The notes: generated by a model not told the origin, from the sequence alone. A stretch of 64,000 nucleotides of DNA from Hoeflea ulvae (GCF_026619435.1 NZ_JAOVZQ010000001.1:317501-381500), one strand, 5' to 3'; numbered from the stretch's first letter, positions 50,072 to 60,587 are shown. Numbers and translations are program-made.

Positions 50072-50323
50072 ATGACCACGACCTCGAAAGCCGACGCCTC
50101 GACCCTCACCCCGCCCGATGCCGCGGCCAATGGTGAAGCGGTGCAGGCCGAACCGCGCGAGCTCAGCCCCGCCGCCCGGCGCGCACTGGCCGAGGCGGAA
50201 GCGCGGCGCGAGGCGCGGGAAGCAGAAACGCTCAAGGCCGAACGGGAAATAGGCGGACGCGGCGGCGCCGATCCGGCACGCTATGGCGACTGGGAAATCA
50301 ACGGCCGCGCCATCGACTTCTAG
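50072..50323 (+). CDS. DUF1674 protein, SdhAF4-like succinate dehydrogenase assembly factor
   Basis: An 83-residue protein with an Ala/Glu-rich disordered N-terminal half and the conserved C terminus [23 protein letters not shown], read here in two parts: [15 protein letters not shown] and NGRAIDF. In mitochondria the equivalent SdhAF4 binds flavinylated SdhA and aids complex II assembly; the bacterial version is inferred to do the same. No sdh genes are in the window. It is divergent from htpX; the start used is ATG 50072. Confidence 0.82.
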   Translation: MTTTSKADASTLTPPDAAANGEAVQAEPRELSPAARRALAEAEARREAREAETLKAEREIGGRGGADPARYGDWEINGRAIDF

Positions 50324-50370
50324 ACCCCGCAGCTTGATCTGCCGGCAACAAAGGAATATATTCCTTTGTC

Positions 50371-50850
50371 ATGCGATTCCCGTTCTCCATTCCCTGTGCA
50401 GTGGTTGCATTTCTTGGTCTGGCCCTTGCCGTGTCCGGCGCGGCAGAGGAGGCTGACACAAAGTGGCGCAGCATCCCGGGGCCGGTCCTGGCGCAGGTGA
50501 TACGCGTCATCGACGGCGACACGCTCGAGGTCGACGCCCATCCCTGGCCGGGACATGCGGTGCGGGTGTCGGTCAGGTTGCGCGGCATCGACACGCCGGA
50601 GCGCCGCTCCTCCTGTTCGGCCGAACGGCTGGCCGCAGATCATGCCCGCCGCGAGCTTGCGCGGCTGGTGGCAGGGGTTTCGAGTGTCGAGCTGATCAAT
50701 GTCTCGGGCGGCAAATATTATGGCCGCGTGCTGGCCGACCTCAGGGCAGGAAGCCGCGACATCGCTGCCGCCATGCTGGAAAGCGGGCTGGCCAGACCCT
50801 ATCACGGTGGCAAGCGCCACAAAGCTTTGTGCGGCGCGTTCGGCAACTAG
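50371..50850 (+). CDS. Secreted thermonuclease-family (SNase-like) nuclease
   Basis: A 159-residue protein with a signal peptide of about 24 residues ending near SGAAEE, followed by an OB-fold nuclease domain. Catalytic landmarks match staphylococcal nuclease: RVIDGDTLEV (calcium Asp), VRLRGIDTPE (Arg, Asp, Thr, Glu), and KYYGRVLADL (second Arg). It is probably periplasmic or extracellular. There are three cysteines in the mature part. It lies 47 bases after the SdhAF4-like gene, and a hairpin follows. Confidence 0.88.
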   Translation: MRFPFSIPCAVVAFLGLALAVSGAAEEADTKWRSIPGPVLAQVIRVIDGDTLEVDAHPWPGHAVRVSVRLRGIDTPERRSSCSAERLAADHARRELARLVAGVSSVELINVSGGKYYGRVLADLRAGSRDIAAAMLESGLARPYHGGKRHKALCGAFGN

Positions 50851-50867
50851 GCTTCCGGCAAATCAAA

Positions 50868-50891
50868 AAGGCCACCCTTGCGGGTGGCCTT
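50868..50891. terminator. Bidirectional hairpin terminator
   Basis: AAGGCCACCC-TTGC-GGGTGGCCTT. On the minus strand it is followed by TTTTTGATTTG, a good rho-independent signal, and so ends the small minus-strand unit at 50969-51034. On the plus strand it lies 17 bases after the nuclease gene but has a poor T-run. The wider gap 50851-51216 otherwise holds only the small ORF and the acs terminator. Confidence 0.75.
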
Positions 50892-50968
50892 CGTGAATTC
50901 CAGCGCCGGTCGGACGCCTGCCCGATCACATCAGGGATGGATCAGGACTTGCCAGTTTTACCGGCGCT

Positions 50969-51034
50969 TCAGAGGCTGCTCCGAAGTCCGGCAATCCGAC
51001 TCGCACGAACCGGCTTTTGGGAATCACTCGACAT
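50969..51034 (-). CDS. Possible 21-residue leader or small protein with a full-length Shine-Dalgarno
   Basis: On the minus strand AAGGAGGTGATCTG directly precedes an ATG at 51034, complementing the 16S anti-Shine-Dalgarno over 12 bases, an exceptionally strong site. The frame encodes 21 residues beginning MSSDSQKPVRASRIAG, then stops with TGA at 50971-50969. A good terminator follows about 77 bases later. The peptide is basic with no membrane segment. I do not recognise it. It lies downstream of acs, beyond that gene's own terminator, so it is probably a separate unit. Confidence 0.45.
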   Translation of the reverse strand: MSSDSQKPVRASRIAGLRSSL

Positions 51035-51144
51035 CAGATCACCTCCTTTTCATTTGTTGAAGACACAGACAATGTGGGCCAGTCTTCCCGGCTTGCCAAG
51101 CACCGGAGGCAAATTAATTTCATCATCTTGCCGCAGGCAGACGA

Positions 51145-51177
51145 AAGGCCCGCACGGGAATGATCCGTACGGGCCTT
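51145..51177 (-). terminator. Terminator of acs
   Basis: AAGGCCCG...CGGGCCTT with an inner ACGG/CCGT pair and one mismatch forms a long hairpin about 40 bases beyond the acs stop. No strong T-run follows on the minus strand, so confidence is moderate. Confidence 0.6.
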
Positions 51178-51216
51178 GTCCTTGTCGTCAAGCACCGCAG
51201 AACACCGCGGCCCTGA

Positions 51217-53169
51217 TCAACCCTTCTTGTTCTGCCGGTTGGCGATCAGATCATCGACCACGCCCGGATCGGACAATGTCGAAGTGTCGCCGAGTGCTCC
51301 GAACTCGTCCTCGGCGATCTTGCGCAGGATCCGGCGCATGATCTTGCCCGAGCGGGTCTTGGGCAGACCGGGCGAGAACTGGATCTTGTCGGGCGAGGCG
51401 ATCGGGCCGATTTCGTGGCGCACATGCGCAACCAGCGCCTTGCGCAGCGCATCGTCGCCCTCCTGACCCTCCATCAGCGTGATGTAGCAATAGATGCCCT
51501 GGCCCTTGATGTCGTGCGGATAGCCGACCACGGCGGCCTCCGAGACCGAATCATGCGACACCAGCGCGCTTTCGACTTCCGCCGTGCCCATGCGGTGTCC
51601 CGAAACGTTGATCACGTCATCGACCCGGCCGGTGATCCAGTAATAACCGTCCTCGTCGCGGCGGCAGCCGTCACCGGTGAAATATTTCCCCTTGTAGGTG
51701 GAGAAATAGGTCTGGATGAACCGCTCGTGGTCGCCATAGACCGTGCGCATCTGTCCCGGCCAGGAATCGGTAATGCACAGATTGCCTTCCGTCGTGCCTT
51801 CGAGCACATCGCCGTCGCCATCGACCAGTTGCGGCTGCACGCCGAAGAACGGCCGCGTCGCCGAGCCTGGCTTGAGATCGGTGGCGCCGGGCAGCGGCGT
51901 GATCATGATCCCGCCGGTTTCGGTCTGCCACCAAGTGTCGACGATCGGACAGCGCTTGTCGCCGACGACTTCGTGGTACCAGATCCAGGCTTCCGGATTG
52001 ATCGGCTCGCCCACCGATCCCAGCGTGCGCAGCGATTTGCGCGAGGACTTCCTGACATGATCGTCACCGGCGCCCATCAGCGCCCGGATTGCGGTCGGCG
52101 CCGTGTAGAAGATGTTGACCTGATGCTTGTCGACCACATCCCAGAAACGGCTCGGGGAGGGGTAGTTCGGCACACCTTCAAACATCAGCGTTGTCGCGCC
52201 ATTGGCGAGCGGGCCGTAGACGATATAGGAATGCCCGGTGACCCAGCCGACATCGGCGGTGCACCAGTAGATGTCGCCCTCATGATAATCGAAGACATAT
52301 TCATGGGTCATCGAGGCATAGACCAGATAGCCCGCCGTGGTGTGCAGCACGCCCTTGGGCTTGCCGGTCGAGCCGGAGGTGTAGAGGATGAACAGCGGAT
52401 CTTCGGCCTTCATATGGGCCGGCGGACAGTCCGGCTTCGCGGCGGCTGTTGCCTCGTGATACCAGATATCACGGTCTTCGAACCACTCGATCTTCCCCGC
52501 GGTGCGCCGCACCACCAGCACGTTCTTGACCACGACGCCGTCCCTGTGGGCGATCTCGATGGCGAGGTCCGTATTGTGCTTGAGCGGAACCTTCTTGCCG
52601 CCGCGCAAGCCCTCGTCGGCGGTGATCACGAAGGTTGATTCGCAATCGCTGATTCGGCCGGCCAGCGCATCGGGTGAAAATCCGCCAAACACGATCGAAT
52701 GCACCGCGCCGATGCGGGTGCAGGCGAGCATTGCATAGGCGGCTTCCGGAATCATCGGCATGTAGATGGTGACCCGGTCACCCTTCTTGACGCCGTTCGA
52801 TTTCATCACATTGGCAAGGCGGCAGACCTGATCGTAAAGCTCACGATAGGTGATCTTCTTGTCGTCATAGGGATTGTCGCCTTCCCAGATGATCGCCACC
52901 TGGTCGCCGCGCTTTTCGAGGTGCCGGTCGATGCAGTTATACGACACATTGGTCAGGCCGTCTTCAAACCACTTGATCGCCACATTGCCGGTAAAACTGG
53001 TGTTCTTGACCTTTGTATAGGGTTTGAACCAGTCAATCCGCTTGCCGTGCTCGCCCCAGAATGTTTCCGGATCCTCGATGCTCTGGGCATACCATTTCTG
53101 GTAGGTTTCATCATCAATCAGTGCCCGGGACTTGGCATCTTTCAGGACTTTGTAGGTTTTCTGCGGCAT
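51217..53169 (-). CDS. acs: Acetate--CoA ligase (acetyl-CoA synthetase)
   Basis: Activates acetate through acetyl-AMP. The 650-residue protein has the full ANL layout: an N-terminal [13 protein letters not shown] region, the P-loop [33 protein letters not shown] with the acyl-pocket tryptophan, [20 protein letters not shown] hinge, and the C-terminal [16 protein letters not shown], whose lysine is the usual acetylation site. AGGAGG precedes ATG 53169. It is divergent from trcR and has its own terminator. Confidence 0.97.
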   Translation of the reverse strand: MPQKTYKVLKDAKSRALIDDETYQKWYAQSIEDPETFWGEHGKRIDWFKPYTKVKNTSFTGNVAIKWFEDGLTNVSYNCIDRHLEKRGDQVAIIWEGDNPYDDKKITYRELYDQVCRLANVMKSNGVKKGDRVTIYMPMIPEAAYAMLACTRIGAVHSIVFGGFSPDALAGRISDCESTFVITADEGLRGGKKVPLKHNTDLAIEIAHRDGVVVKNVLVVRRTAGKIEWFEDRDIWYHEATAAAKPDCPPAHMKAEDPLFILYTSGSTGKPKGVLHTTAGYLVYASMTHEYVFDYHEGDIYWCTADVGWVTGHSYIVYGPLANGATTLMFEGVPNYPSPSRFWDVVDKHQVNIFYTAPTAIRALMGAGDDHVRKSSRKSLRTLGSVGEPINPEAWIWYHEVVGDKRCPIVDTWWQTETGGIMITPLPGATDLKPGSATRPFFGVQPQLVDGDGDVLEGTTEGNLCITDSWPGQMRTVYGDHERFIQTYFSTYKGKYFTGDGCRRDEDGYYWITGRVDDVINVSGHRMGTAEVESALVSHDSVSEAAVVGYPHDIKGQGIYCYITLMEGQEGDDALRKALVAHVRHEIGPIASPDKIQFSPGLPKTRSGKIMRRILRKIAEDEFGALGDTSTLSDPGVVDDLIANRQNKKG

Positions 53170-53306
53170 TGGGACCTCCTCACAAACAGGTATGCGCCTC
53201 TCACTCATCTTAAGCGCAACACGGCTTTCATGACGACCATTAATAACAGCGCAAATCACCGCCGCAATTAGACATTGGACCGGTTTGCGAAAGCGTGATG
53301 CAACAA

Positions 53307-53335
53307 TTGCAATTGACCGGGCTTGCGGTTATAAC
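53307..53335 (+). promoter_or_regulatory. Candidate promoter of trcR
   Basis: TTGCAA (53307-53312) and TATAAC (53330-53335) with a 17-base spacer lie about 75 bases before the trcR start, in the divergent acs-trcR interval. This is the best sigma-70-like match seen there. Confidence 0.4.
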
Positions 53336-53411
53336 GACGCCGATTTCCCGGAAATGGTGGTTTCATCCACGGCCCGCGCCCCCGGAGCGGACGGACAGGA
53401 GGATTGTATTC

Positions 53412-54104
53412 ATGGCACAGCAGCTTCTCATGCCGAAGGCGACCGCCGTCTGGCTTGTCGACAACACCGCGTTGAGCTTCGATCAGATCGCACAATTCTG
53501 CAAACTTCACCCGCTCGAGGTGAAGGCGATCGCCGACGGCGAAGCCTCGCAGGGCATCAAGGGTCTTGACCCGGTCAACACCGGCCAGTTGTCACGGGAA
53601 GAAATTTCCATGGCCGAAGCCAACCCGGATTACCGGCTGAAGCTTTCCGAGCCGAAGGTTCGCGTTCCCGAGACCAAGCGCAAGGGTCCGCGCTACACGC
53701 CGGTCTCCAAGCGCCAGGATCGCCCCAATGCGATCTTGTGGCTGGTTCGCAACCATCCCGAACTCAAGGATGCGCAGGTCTCGCGTCTGGTCGGCACCAC
53801 CAAGTCGACCATCGAACAGATCCGCGGACGCACCCACTGGAACGCCGCCAATCTGACGCCGATGGATCCCGTGACGCTGGGTCTTTGCACACAGATCGAT
53901 CTCGACCTCGAAGTCGAACGCGCTGCCAAGACCCGTGGCGCCGTGCCCGCCTCCGAACATGGCAGCGTGCTGGTGTCTGCCCGCGAAACCGAAGTCGCAA
54001 CACCGGTGGATGAAGACGGCGAGAAGGAAATCGATGCAGATGCAGTCTTTGCAAAGCTGACATCGATGAAGCGCACCGAGCCGGAAGAAGACGAAGACAT
54101 CTGA
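53412..54104 (+). CDS. trcR: Cell cycle transcriptional regulator TrcR (DUF1013)
   Basis: A 230-residue protein found only in alphaproteobacteria. It starts with MAQQLLMPKATAVWLVDNT, followed by LSFDQIAQFCKLHPLEVKAIADGE, which looks like a helix-turn-helix. A second such segment is LVRNHPELKDAQVSRLVGTTKSTIEQIRGRTHWN. The C terminus is acidic and ends in a Glu/Asp run. The name TrcR comes from annotation of this family as a cell-cycle-linked transcription factor; the regulon here is unknown. AGGAGG precedes ATG 53412. Confidence 0.88.
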   Translation: MAQQLLMPKATAVWLVDNTALSFDQIAQFCKLHPLEVKAIADGEASQGIKGLDPVNTGQLSREEISMAEANPDYRLKLSEPKVRVPETKRKGPRYTPVSKRQDRPNAILWLVRNHPELKDAQVSRLVGTTKSTIEQIRGRTHWNAANLTPMDPVTLGLCTQIDLDLEVERAAKTRGAVPASEHGSVLVSARETEVATPVDEDGEKEIDADAVFAKLTSMKRTEPEEDEDI

Positions 54105-54130
54105 GACCGGTCACCGACTGTTCTTGTGCA

Positions 54131-54157
54131 AAAGGCCCGGATTTCCGGGCCTTTTTT
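54131..54157 (+). terminator. Rho-independent terminator of trcR
   Basis: A ten-base perfect stem AAAGGCCCGG/CCGGGCCTTT with an ATTT loop and a run of six Ts, 27 bases after the trcR stop. Confidence 0.92.
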
Positions 54158-54184
54158 GTTTGAGCTGCAGGTTTTGTCCGGAGA

Positions 54185-54970
54185 CTATTCCTTGACCGGC
54201 ACCGTGTAGTTAAGCGGCATCCGGCCACCATCGGCATAGATCGTCTGCCCGGTCACATAGCTTGCCTCCGACGACAGCAGGAAGGCGGTCACCGCGGCAA
54301 TTTCGGACGGATCGCCGATCCGGCCCAGCGGCGTGCGCGACAGCACCCGGGTGCGAAGCTCGGGATTGTCAGCCACGGAGGCCAGCATGTCGGTCATGAT
54401 CGAACCCGGCCCGACCGCATTGACCCGGATGCCATGCTGCGCCAGCGACAGGGCCATCACCCCGGTCAACTGGCTGACACCGCCCTTCGACACCGAATAG
54501 GGAACCTGGTTGGCAATCGCCAAAGTGTCGTTGATCGAGGACATGTTGACGATCGAGCCCGGCTCGTCCCCCTCTCCGATCCGCTCGACCATGTGCCGCG
54601 CCACCGCCTGTCCGCACAGGAACGCGCTCTTGAGATTGACATTCATGACCCGGTCGAAATCGGCTTCGGTGAGATCCAGGAAATCGGCCGCATGCACGAT
54701 CCCGGCATTGTTGACCAGCGCATTGATCGAGCCGAAGGCATCGATCGTCCTGGCCACCAGATTGTGGACATCAAGCCGCTCGGACACGTCAGCGGCGGTA
54801 AACCGCACCTCGCCGTCACCCGAGATCGCTTCCACCGCAGCCGCGCCGGCCGCTTCGTCGATGTCGGCGATCATCACCCGCGCGCCGTCCGTCACCAGCC
54901 GCCGGACGATCGCCAGCCCGATACCATTGGCGCCGCCGGTGACAATCGCTGTGCGTCCATCCAGTCTCAT
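54185..54970 (-). CDS. Classical SDR family oxidoreductase
   Basis: A 261-residue dehydrogenase. It has the cofactor motif TGGANGIGLAIVRRL, ADIDEAAG indicating NAD preference, NNAGIVHAADF, catalytic Ser in IVNMSSINDT and the PYSVSKGGVSQ Tyr-x-x-x-Lys site, then GPGSIMTDM and a C-terminal SYVTGQTIYADGGRMPLNY. It is full length. It lies 53 bases downstream of prpE on the same strand, so it may act on an acyl-CoA or hydroxyacid from the same route; the substrate is not deducible. Confidence 0.9.
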   Translation of the reverse strand: MRLDGRTAIVTGGANGIGLAIVRRLVTDGARVMIADIDEAAGAAAVEAISGDGEVRFTAADVSERLDVHNLVARTIDAFGSINALVNNAGIVHAADFLDLTEADFDRVMNVNLKSAFLCGQAVARHMVERIGEGDEPGSIVNMSSINDTLAIANQVPYSVSKGGVSQLTGVMALSLAQHGIRVNAVGPGSIMTDMLASVADNPELRTRVLSRTPLGRIGDPSEIAAVTAFLLSSEASYVTGQTIYADGGRMPLNYTVPVKE

Positions 54971-55023
54971 GATTTTTCCTTCTCAGCCAAAGCGGCGATA
55001 ACTGGTGCGGCCTGTCACAAAGG

Positions 55024-56937
55024 TCAATCGCTTTTGGTCTTGATGCCGCGCTCTGCCAGCACCTCGGCGATTTCATCGAGAATGCCGGGATCGTCAATGG
55101 TGGCCGGCATCTTCCAGTCCTGGCCGTCGGCGATTTTCTGCATGGTGGCCCGCAGTATCTTGCCCGAGCGGGTCTTGGGCAGCCGCTTGACCACCATCAC
55201 GGTCTTGAACGCCGCCACCGGCCCGATCTGGTCGCGAACCAGCTTGACCACTTCCTTCTCAACATCATCATCGCTGCGGCCATGACCATTGTTGATGACG
55301 ATGAAGCCGGCCGGGATCTGCCCCTTCATGGCGTCGGCGATGCCGATGACCGCGCATTCCACCACATCCGGATGGCCCGAGACTGCTTCCTCCATGCCGC
55401 CGGTCGACAAGCGGTGACCGGCGACATTGATGATGTCATCGGTGCGCGCCATGATGAACAGATATCCGTCCTCATCAATGAAGCCGGCATCGGCGGTTTT
55501 GTAGTAACCGGGAAATTCCATCAGATAGGCGTCACGGAAACGGTCTTCCGCGTTCCACAGGGTCGGCAGGCATCCGGGTGGCAGTGGCAGTTTGACGACG
55601 ATATTGCCCAAGGTTCCGGATGATACCGGATGGCCTGCGTCATCAAGCACCTGCACGTCATAGCCAGGCATCGGCACGGCGGGCGAGCCGTATTTGACCG
55701 GCAGCAGCCCCAGCCCCATCGGGTTGCCGGCAATAGTCCAGCCGGTTTCGGTCTGCCACCAATGGTCGATCACCGGCACATCAAGAATCCGCTCGGCCCA
55801 CTGGATGGTATCGGGATCAGCCCGTTCGCCGGCCAGAAACAGCGCCCGGAAGCCGGACATATCGTAATCCTTGACCAGACTGCCTTGCGGATCTTCCTTG
55901 CGGATGGCGCGAAACGCCGTCGGCGCCGTGAAAAGCGCCGCGACTTTGTGTTCGGAAATCACCCGCCAGAATGTGCCGGCGTCCGGCGTTCCCACCGGCT
56001 TGCCTTCAAACAGGATGGTGGTGTTGCCGTGAAGCAGCGGCGCATAGACGATGTAGGAATGGCCGACCACCCAGCCGATGTCGGAAGCCGCCCAGAACAC
56101 CTCGCCCGGTTTGACGTCATAGATCGCGTGCATCGACCAGTGAAGCGCCGCCATATGGCCGCCATTGTCGCGCACCACGCCCTTGGGCTGACCGGTGGTG
56201 CCCGATGTGTAGAGCACATAGAGCGGATCCGTCGCCAGAACCGGGGTGCAGGGCGTCTTGCGGCCCGCATTGGCCTCGATCAGCGCCGCATAGTCAAAAT
56301 CCCGGCCCTCGATCAGATCGCAGCGATGCTCCTGCCGCTGGAACACGATGGTGGCTTCCGGCTTGTGGTGCGAATGCTCGATGGCTGCGTCGAGCAAGGG
56401 CTTGTAGGCAATGATCCGGCCCGGCTCGATGCCGCAGGAGGCGGTGACGATCAGCTTGGCATGGCTGTCCTCGATGCGGGTGGCGAGCTCGGTTGCGGCA
56501 AACCCGCCAAACACCACCGAATGAATAGCACCCAGCCTGGCGCAGGCCAGCATCGCCACCACCGCCTCGGGCACCATCGGCATGTAGATCACCACCCGGT
56601 CGCCCTTGCCCACGCCCTTGTCGGACAAGGCGCCGGCAAAGGCCTCGACTTCAGCCAGCATGGCGGTGTAGCTGATGGTTCGCTTCGCCCCGGTGATCGG
56701 GCTGTCATAGATGATGGCGGCCTGCTCGCCGCGGCCCGCCGCGACATGCCGGTCGAGGCAGTTGTGGCAGGTGTTGGTCACGCCATCGGGGAACCATTTG
56801 CCATAGGCGCCGAGATCGGGTTCAAACGCGGTCTCGGGTTTGGTAAACCAGTCAATCGCTGCCGCCTGCTCCATCCAGAAACCTTCCGGATTGTCGCGCC
56901 AACTCGTGTAGACTTCACCATAACTGCTCGACATCAT
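55024..56937 (-). CDS. prpE: Propionyl-CoA synthetase PrpE-type acyl-CoA synthetase
   Basis: A 637-residue ANL enzyme, about one third identical in pattern to the nearby Acs but with PrpE features: the N-terminal SYGEVYTSWRDNPEGFW, YVLYTSGTTGQPKGVVRDNGG as P-loop, and DHWWQTETGWTIAGNPMG with the wider acyl pocket. FIMARTDDIINVAGHRLSTGGMEE is the hinge and [14 protein letters not shown] holds the catalytic lysine. GGAGGAGACG precedes ATG 56937. No prpBCD genes are near, so it probably feeds the methylmalonyl-CoA route or salvages short-chain acids. Confidence 0.92.
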   Translation of the reverse strand: MMSSSYGEVYTSWRDNPEGFWMEQAAAIDWFTKPETAFEPDLGAYGKWFPDGVTNTCHNCLDRHVAAGRGEQAAIIYDSPITGAKRTISYTAMLAEVEAFAGALSDKGVGKGDRVVIYMPMVPEAVVAMLACARLGAIHSVVFGGFAATELATRIEDSHAKLIVTASCGIEPGRIIAYKPLLDAAIEHSHHKPEATIVFQRQEHRCDLIEGRDFDYAALIEANAGRKTPCTPVLATDPLYVLYTSGTTGQPKGVVRDNGGHMAALHWSMHAIYDVKPGEVFWAASDIGWVVGHSYIVYAPLLHGNTTILFEGKPVGTPDAGTFWRVISEHKVAALFTAPTAFRAIRKEDPQGSLVKDYDMSGFRALFLAGERADPDTIQWAERILDVPVIDHWWQTETGWTIAGNPMGLGLLPVKYGSPAVPMPGYDVQVLDDAGHPVSSGTLGNIVVKLPLPPGCLPTLWNAEDRFRDAYLMEFPGYYKTADAGFIDEDGYLFIMARTDDIINVAGHRLSTGGMEEAVSGHPDVVECAVIGIADAMKGQIPAGFIVINNGHGRSDDDVEKEVVKLVRDQIGPVAAFKTVMVVKRLPKTRSGKILRATMQKIADGQDWKMPATIDDPGILDEIAEVLAERGIKTKSD

Positions 56938-57078
56938 CGTCTCCTCCGACAAAATAACATCAGCGTTGCGCGCAAAATATAGCCGCACCGGTCCGCTGTG
57001 TCCCAAACTGGCGGCACCCTATGCCTGTCGCCACGTCCCGAAAACTAGACCTTGGACTAGCAAAACGGCTCAAATCGA

Positions 57079-57738
57079 TTAGCGCGCACCAAAAATGGCC
57101 GATCCGACCCTGACCTCCGTCGCACCGAAGCCAATGGCGGTCTCGAAATCATCCGACATGCCCATCGACAGGGTTTCGATTGCGTTCTCACGCGCAATCT
57201 TGCCGAGCAGGGCAAAATGCGGACCGGGATTTTCATCCACCGGCGGAATGCACATCAGGCCTGAAATCGTCAGCCCCAGATCATCACGGCACAATCTTAT
57301 GAAATCGTCGGCCTGATCAGGCTCGATGCCGGCCTTTTGCGGCTCCGAGCCGGTGTTGATCTGGACATAGAGCCGGGGCGACTTGCCCTGTTTTCGGGTT
57401 TCCTTCGAAATCTCCCTGGCGATCTTTTCCCGGTCGACGGTCTGGATCACGTCAAACAGCGCCACCGCATCGGCGGTCTTGTTGGATTGCAGCGGTCCGA
57501 TCAGGTGCAGTTCGATGCCGGCGGTTGCAGCTTTCAGCCCGGGCCATTTCGCCTGCGCCTCCTGCACGCGGTTCTCGCCGAATACCCGCTGTCCGGCCTC
57601 GATGACCGGAGCGATTTCCTCGGCCGGTTTGGTCTTGGACACCGCCACCAGCCGCACCGAGCCTTTTGGCCTTTGCGCCTCGGATTCTGCGGCGGCAATG
57701 GCCGCTCGCACCGTTTCCAGATTTTCCGCTGCGCTCAC
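57079..57738 (-). CDS. YggS family pyridoxal phosphate homeostasis protein
   Basis: A 219-residue TIM-barrel protein binding PLP at Lys35 in LVAVSKTKPAEEI. Landmarks are RVFGENRVQEAQAKW, LHLIGPLQSNKTADAV, VQINTGSEPQKAG, GLMCIPP, and the phosphate-binding LSMGMSDDFETAIGFGATEVRVGSAIFG. It balances B6 vitamers and amino acids but has no known catalytic activity. The GTG at 57738 with GGAG six bases upstream fits best; a GTG at 57750 is possible. It is divergent from leuS. Confidence 0.92.
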   Translation of the reverse strand: MSAAENLETVRAAIAAAESEAQRPKGSVRLVAVSKTKPAEEIAPVIEAGQRVFGENRVQEAQAKWPGLKAATAGIELHLIGPLQSNKTADAVALFDVIQTVDREKIAREISKETRKQGKSPRLYVQINTGSEPQKAGIEPDQADDFIRLCRDDLGLTISGLMCIPPVDENPGPHFALLGKIARENAIETLSMGMSDDFETAIGFGATEVRVGSAIFGAR

Positions 57739-57956
57739 GCTGTGCTCCACTCCATTGCTTTGACCTCGGGCAACCGGTGTTAGCGCAGCCGCCACCGCTT
57801 GCCAATCGGCCCGGGCTCGCCATTGTGTCGCTGCGGGGACTGCCGCCGGCTGCAATCACCGCTCAAACTGCGACTGAAGCCGCTCAATGGTTGACGCTTG
57901 GCGGGTTTCATGATGAAGGTCGCGACAAAATCTGACAGGTTTTCTGGTGATCCTTT

Positions 57957-60587
57957 ATGGCAATTGAACGATACAATCCCAAACAGGCGGAAATCCGCTG
58001 GCAGCGCATGTGGGAAGAGGCGCGGATTTTCGAAACGGACGACGCCAGTCCCGATCCGAAATACTACGTGCTCGAGATGTTTCCCTATCCGTCCGGCCGG
58101 ATTCACATGGGCCATGTCCGCAATTATGCCATGGGTGATGTGGTGGCGCGCTACAAACGTGCCCGCGGCTTCAACGTACTGCATCCGATGGGCTGGGATG
58201 CCTTCGGGATGCCGGCCGAAAACGCCGCGATCCAGAACAAGGTCCATCCGCGCGACTGGACCTATGCCAATATCGATTCCATGCGCAAGCAGCTCAAGTC
58301 GATGGGCCTGTCGCTCGACTGGAGCCGGGAATTCGCCACCTGCGATGTCGCCTATTACAAGCAACAGCAGGCGCTGTTCCTCGATTTCCTCGCCGCAGGC
58401 CTGATCTACCGCCGCAATTCCAAGGTCAACTGGGATCCGGTCGACATGACGGTGCTCGCCAATGAGCAGGTGATTGACGGCCGTGGCTGGCGCTCGGGCG
58501 CGCTGGTCGAGCAGCGTGAACTGACGCAATGGTTCTTCCGCATTTCCGATTTCGCCGAAGATCTGCTGGTTTCACTCGACGAGCTCGACCAATGGCCGGA
58601 AAAGGTCCGGCTGATGCAGAAAAACTGGATCGGCAAGTCCGAAGGCCTGTCGCTGCGCTGGGAGATCGACGATCCCGCCCAGGCTGGCGGCGCCTCGGAC
58701 ATCGAGGTCTACACCACCCGCCCCGACACCCTGTTCGGCGCCTCGTTCCTGGCCATTGCCGCCGATCACCCGCTGGCCAAGGAATTGTCCGCCAAGGATC
58801 CGGCCGTCGCCGAGTTCTGTGATCAATGCCGCCGTGCCGGAACATCGCTGGCTGCACTTGAGACCGCTGAGAAAGTTGGCTTCAAGACACCGATCACTGT
58901 TGTGCACCCGCTTGATCCGGACTGGACCGTGCCGGTCTACATCGCCAATTTCGTGCTGATGGATTATGGCACCGGTGCGATTTTCGGCTGCCCGTCTGGC
59001 GACCAGCGTGACCTTGATTTCGCCCGCAAATACAATCTTCCGGTCACCCCGGTGGTGATGCCCGCGGATGCCGATGCCGCAAGCTTTGTCATCACCGACA
59101 CGGCCTATGTCGGCGACGGGGTGATGATCAACTCGCGGGATCTTGACGGCATGACGCCCGACGAGGCCTTCGAGGCCGTCACCGGCCTGCTGGAAGCCCG
59201 GACGCTTGGCGGCGTCCCACAGGCCACGCGCAAAACCAACTTCAGATTGCGCGACTGGGGGCTTTCCCGTCAACGCTACTGGGGCGCACCCATTCCGGTG
59301 ATCCATTGCGATGACTGCGGAGCGGTTCCTGTGCCGGCTAAGGACCTGCCTGTTCAGCTTCCCGATGATGTCACGCTCGACAAGCCGGGCAATCCTCTCG
59401 ACCACCATCCGACCTGGAAACATGTCGACTGCCCGACCTGCGGCAAGGCTGCACGGCGTGAAACCGACACGATGGACACATTCGTCGATTCCTCGTGGTA
59501 TTTCGCCCGTTTCACCGCACCGCACCACGACACGCCGACCAATCCGGCCGTGGCCAGCGCCTGGCTCCCGGTGGACCAGTATATCGGCGGCATCGAGCAT
59601 GCGATCCTGCATCTGCTCTATTCGCGCTTCTTCACCCGCGCCATGCAGCAGACCGGCCATATCGATCTCAAGGAACCCTTCCGCGGTCTGTTCACCCAGG
59701 GCATGGTGGTTCATGAAACCTACCGCGCCGACAATGGCGGCAAGGGCGAATGGGTCCCGCCGGCCGAGGTGGTGATCGAGGAAGTCGACGGCGTGAGGCA
59801 GGCGCGCAATGCAAAGACGGGCGCGCCGCTGACCATCGGCTCGATCGAGAAAATGTCGAAGTCGAAGAAGAACGTTGTCGACCCCGATGACATCATCGAC
59901 AGCTATGGTGCTGATACGGCACGGTTTTTCATGCTTTCGGACTCGCCACCGGATCGCGATGTGATCTGGACCGAAGCCGGCGTCGAAGGCGCCCACCGCT
60001 TTGTCCAGCGCATCTGGCGCCTGCTGGGCGAAGCTGCAGAAACGCTCAGCACCGTCGAGGGCCGCACCGGAACATCGGACAAGGCTCTGGCTGTCTCGCG
60101 CAGCGCCCACAAGACCGTCAAGGCGGTCGGCGAGGACATTGACAAGCTCGCCTTCAACAAGGCTGTGGCCCGGCTCTATGAGCTGGTCAACACGCTTGCG
60201 GCACCGCTGTCGGACGTGGCAAGCGGCAAGGCCGATGCCGACCTCACCGCCGCCTGCAAGCAGGCCGCGGACATGGTTGTGCTGCTGATTGCGCCCATGA
60301 TGCCGCATCTGGCGGAGGAATGCTGGAAGCTGCTCGGAAATGACGGCATGGTGGCCACCACGCCCTGGCCCACCTTCGAGGCGAGCCTGGTCACTGACGA
60401 CCAGGTGACGCTGCCGGTGCAGATCAACGGCAAGAAGCGGGGAGATTTGACAATCGACCGCAATGCCGATCAATCTGCTGTCGAGGCGGCGGTGCTGGCG
60501 CTGGATTTCGTCCAGGCAGCCACCGGAGGCAATCCGCCCCGCAAACTCATTATCGTGCCCCAGAGGATCGTCAATGTCGTCATCTGA
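57957..60587 (+). CDS. leuS: Leucyl-tRNA synthetase
   Basis: Class I aminoacyl-tRNA synthetase of 876 residues. The HIGH motif is [15 protein letters not shown] near residue 45. The CP1 editing domain has [12 protein letters not shown] and a [17 protein letters not shown] segment, where the editing aspartate lies. [12 protein letters not shown] and the KMSKS loop [16 protein letters not shown] near residue 630 complete the catalytic site, followed by the anticodon-binding helices. It overlaps lptE by 14 bases. The start is ATG 57957. Confidence 0.97.
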   Translation: MAIERYNPKQAEIRWQRMWEEARIFETDDASPDPKYYVLEMFPYPSGRIHMGHVRNYAMGDVVARYKRARGFNVLHPMGWDAFGMPAENAAIQNKVHPRDWTYANIDSMRKQLKSMGLSLDWSREFATCDVAYYKQQQALFLDFLAAGLIYRRNSKVNWDPVDMTVLANEQVIDGRGWRSGALVEQRELTQWFFRISDFAEDLLVSLDELDQWPEKVRLMQKNWIGKSEGLSLRWEIDDPAQAGGASDIEVYTTRPDTLFGASFLAIAADHPLAKELSAKDPAVAEFCDQCRRAGTSLAALETAEKVGFKTPITVVHPLDPDWTVPVYIANFVLMDYGTGAIFGCPSGDQRDLDFARKYNLPVTPVVMPADADAASFVITDTAYVGDGVMINSRDLDGMTPDEAFEAVTGLLEARTLGGVPQATRKTNFRLRDWGLSRQRYWGAPIPVIHCDDCGAVPVPAKDLPVQLPDDVTLDKPGNPLDHHPTWKHVDCPTCGKAARRETDTMDTFVDSSWYFARFTAPHHDTPTNPAVASAWLPVDQYIGGIEHAILHLLYSRFFTRAMQQTGHIDLKEPFRGLFTQGMVVHETYRADNGGKGEWVPPAEVVIEEVDGVRQARNAKTGAPLTIGSIEKMSKSKKNVVDPDDIIDSYGADTARFFMLSDSPPDRDVIWTEAGVEGAHRFVQRIWRLLGEAAETLSTVEGRTGTSDKALAVSRSAHKTVKAVGEDIDKLAFNKAVARLYELVNTLAAPLSDVASGKADADLTAACKQAADMVVLLIAPMMPHLAEECWKLLGNDGMVATTPWPTFEASLVTDDQVTLPVQINGKKRGDLTIDRNADQSAVEAAVLALDFVQAATGGNPPRKLIIVPQRIVNVVI

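Noticed and set aside
51032..51048. Plus-strand match to the 3' end of 16S rRNA (GATCACCTCCTTT)
   Set aside because: No other rRNA sequence is adjacent. The match is explained as a strong Shine-Dalgarno on the minus strand.
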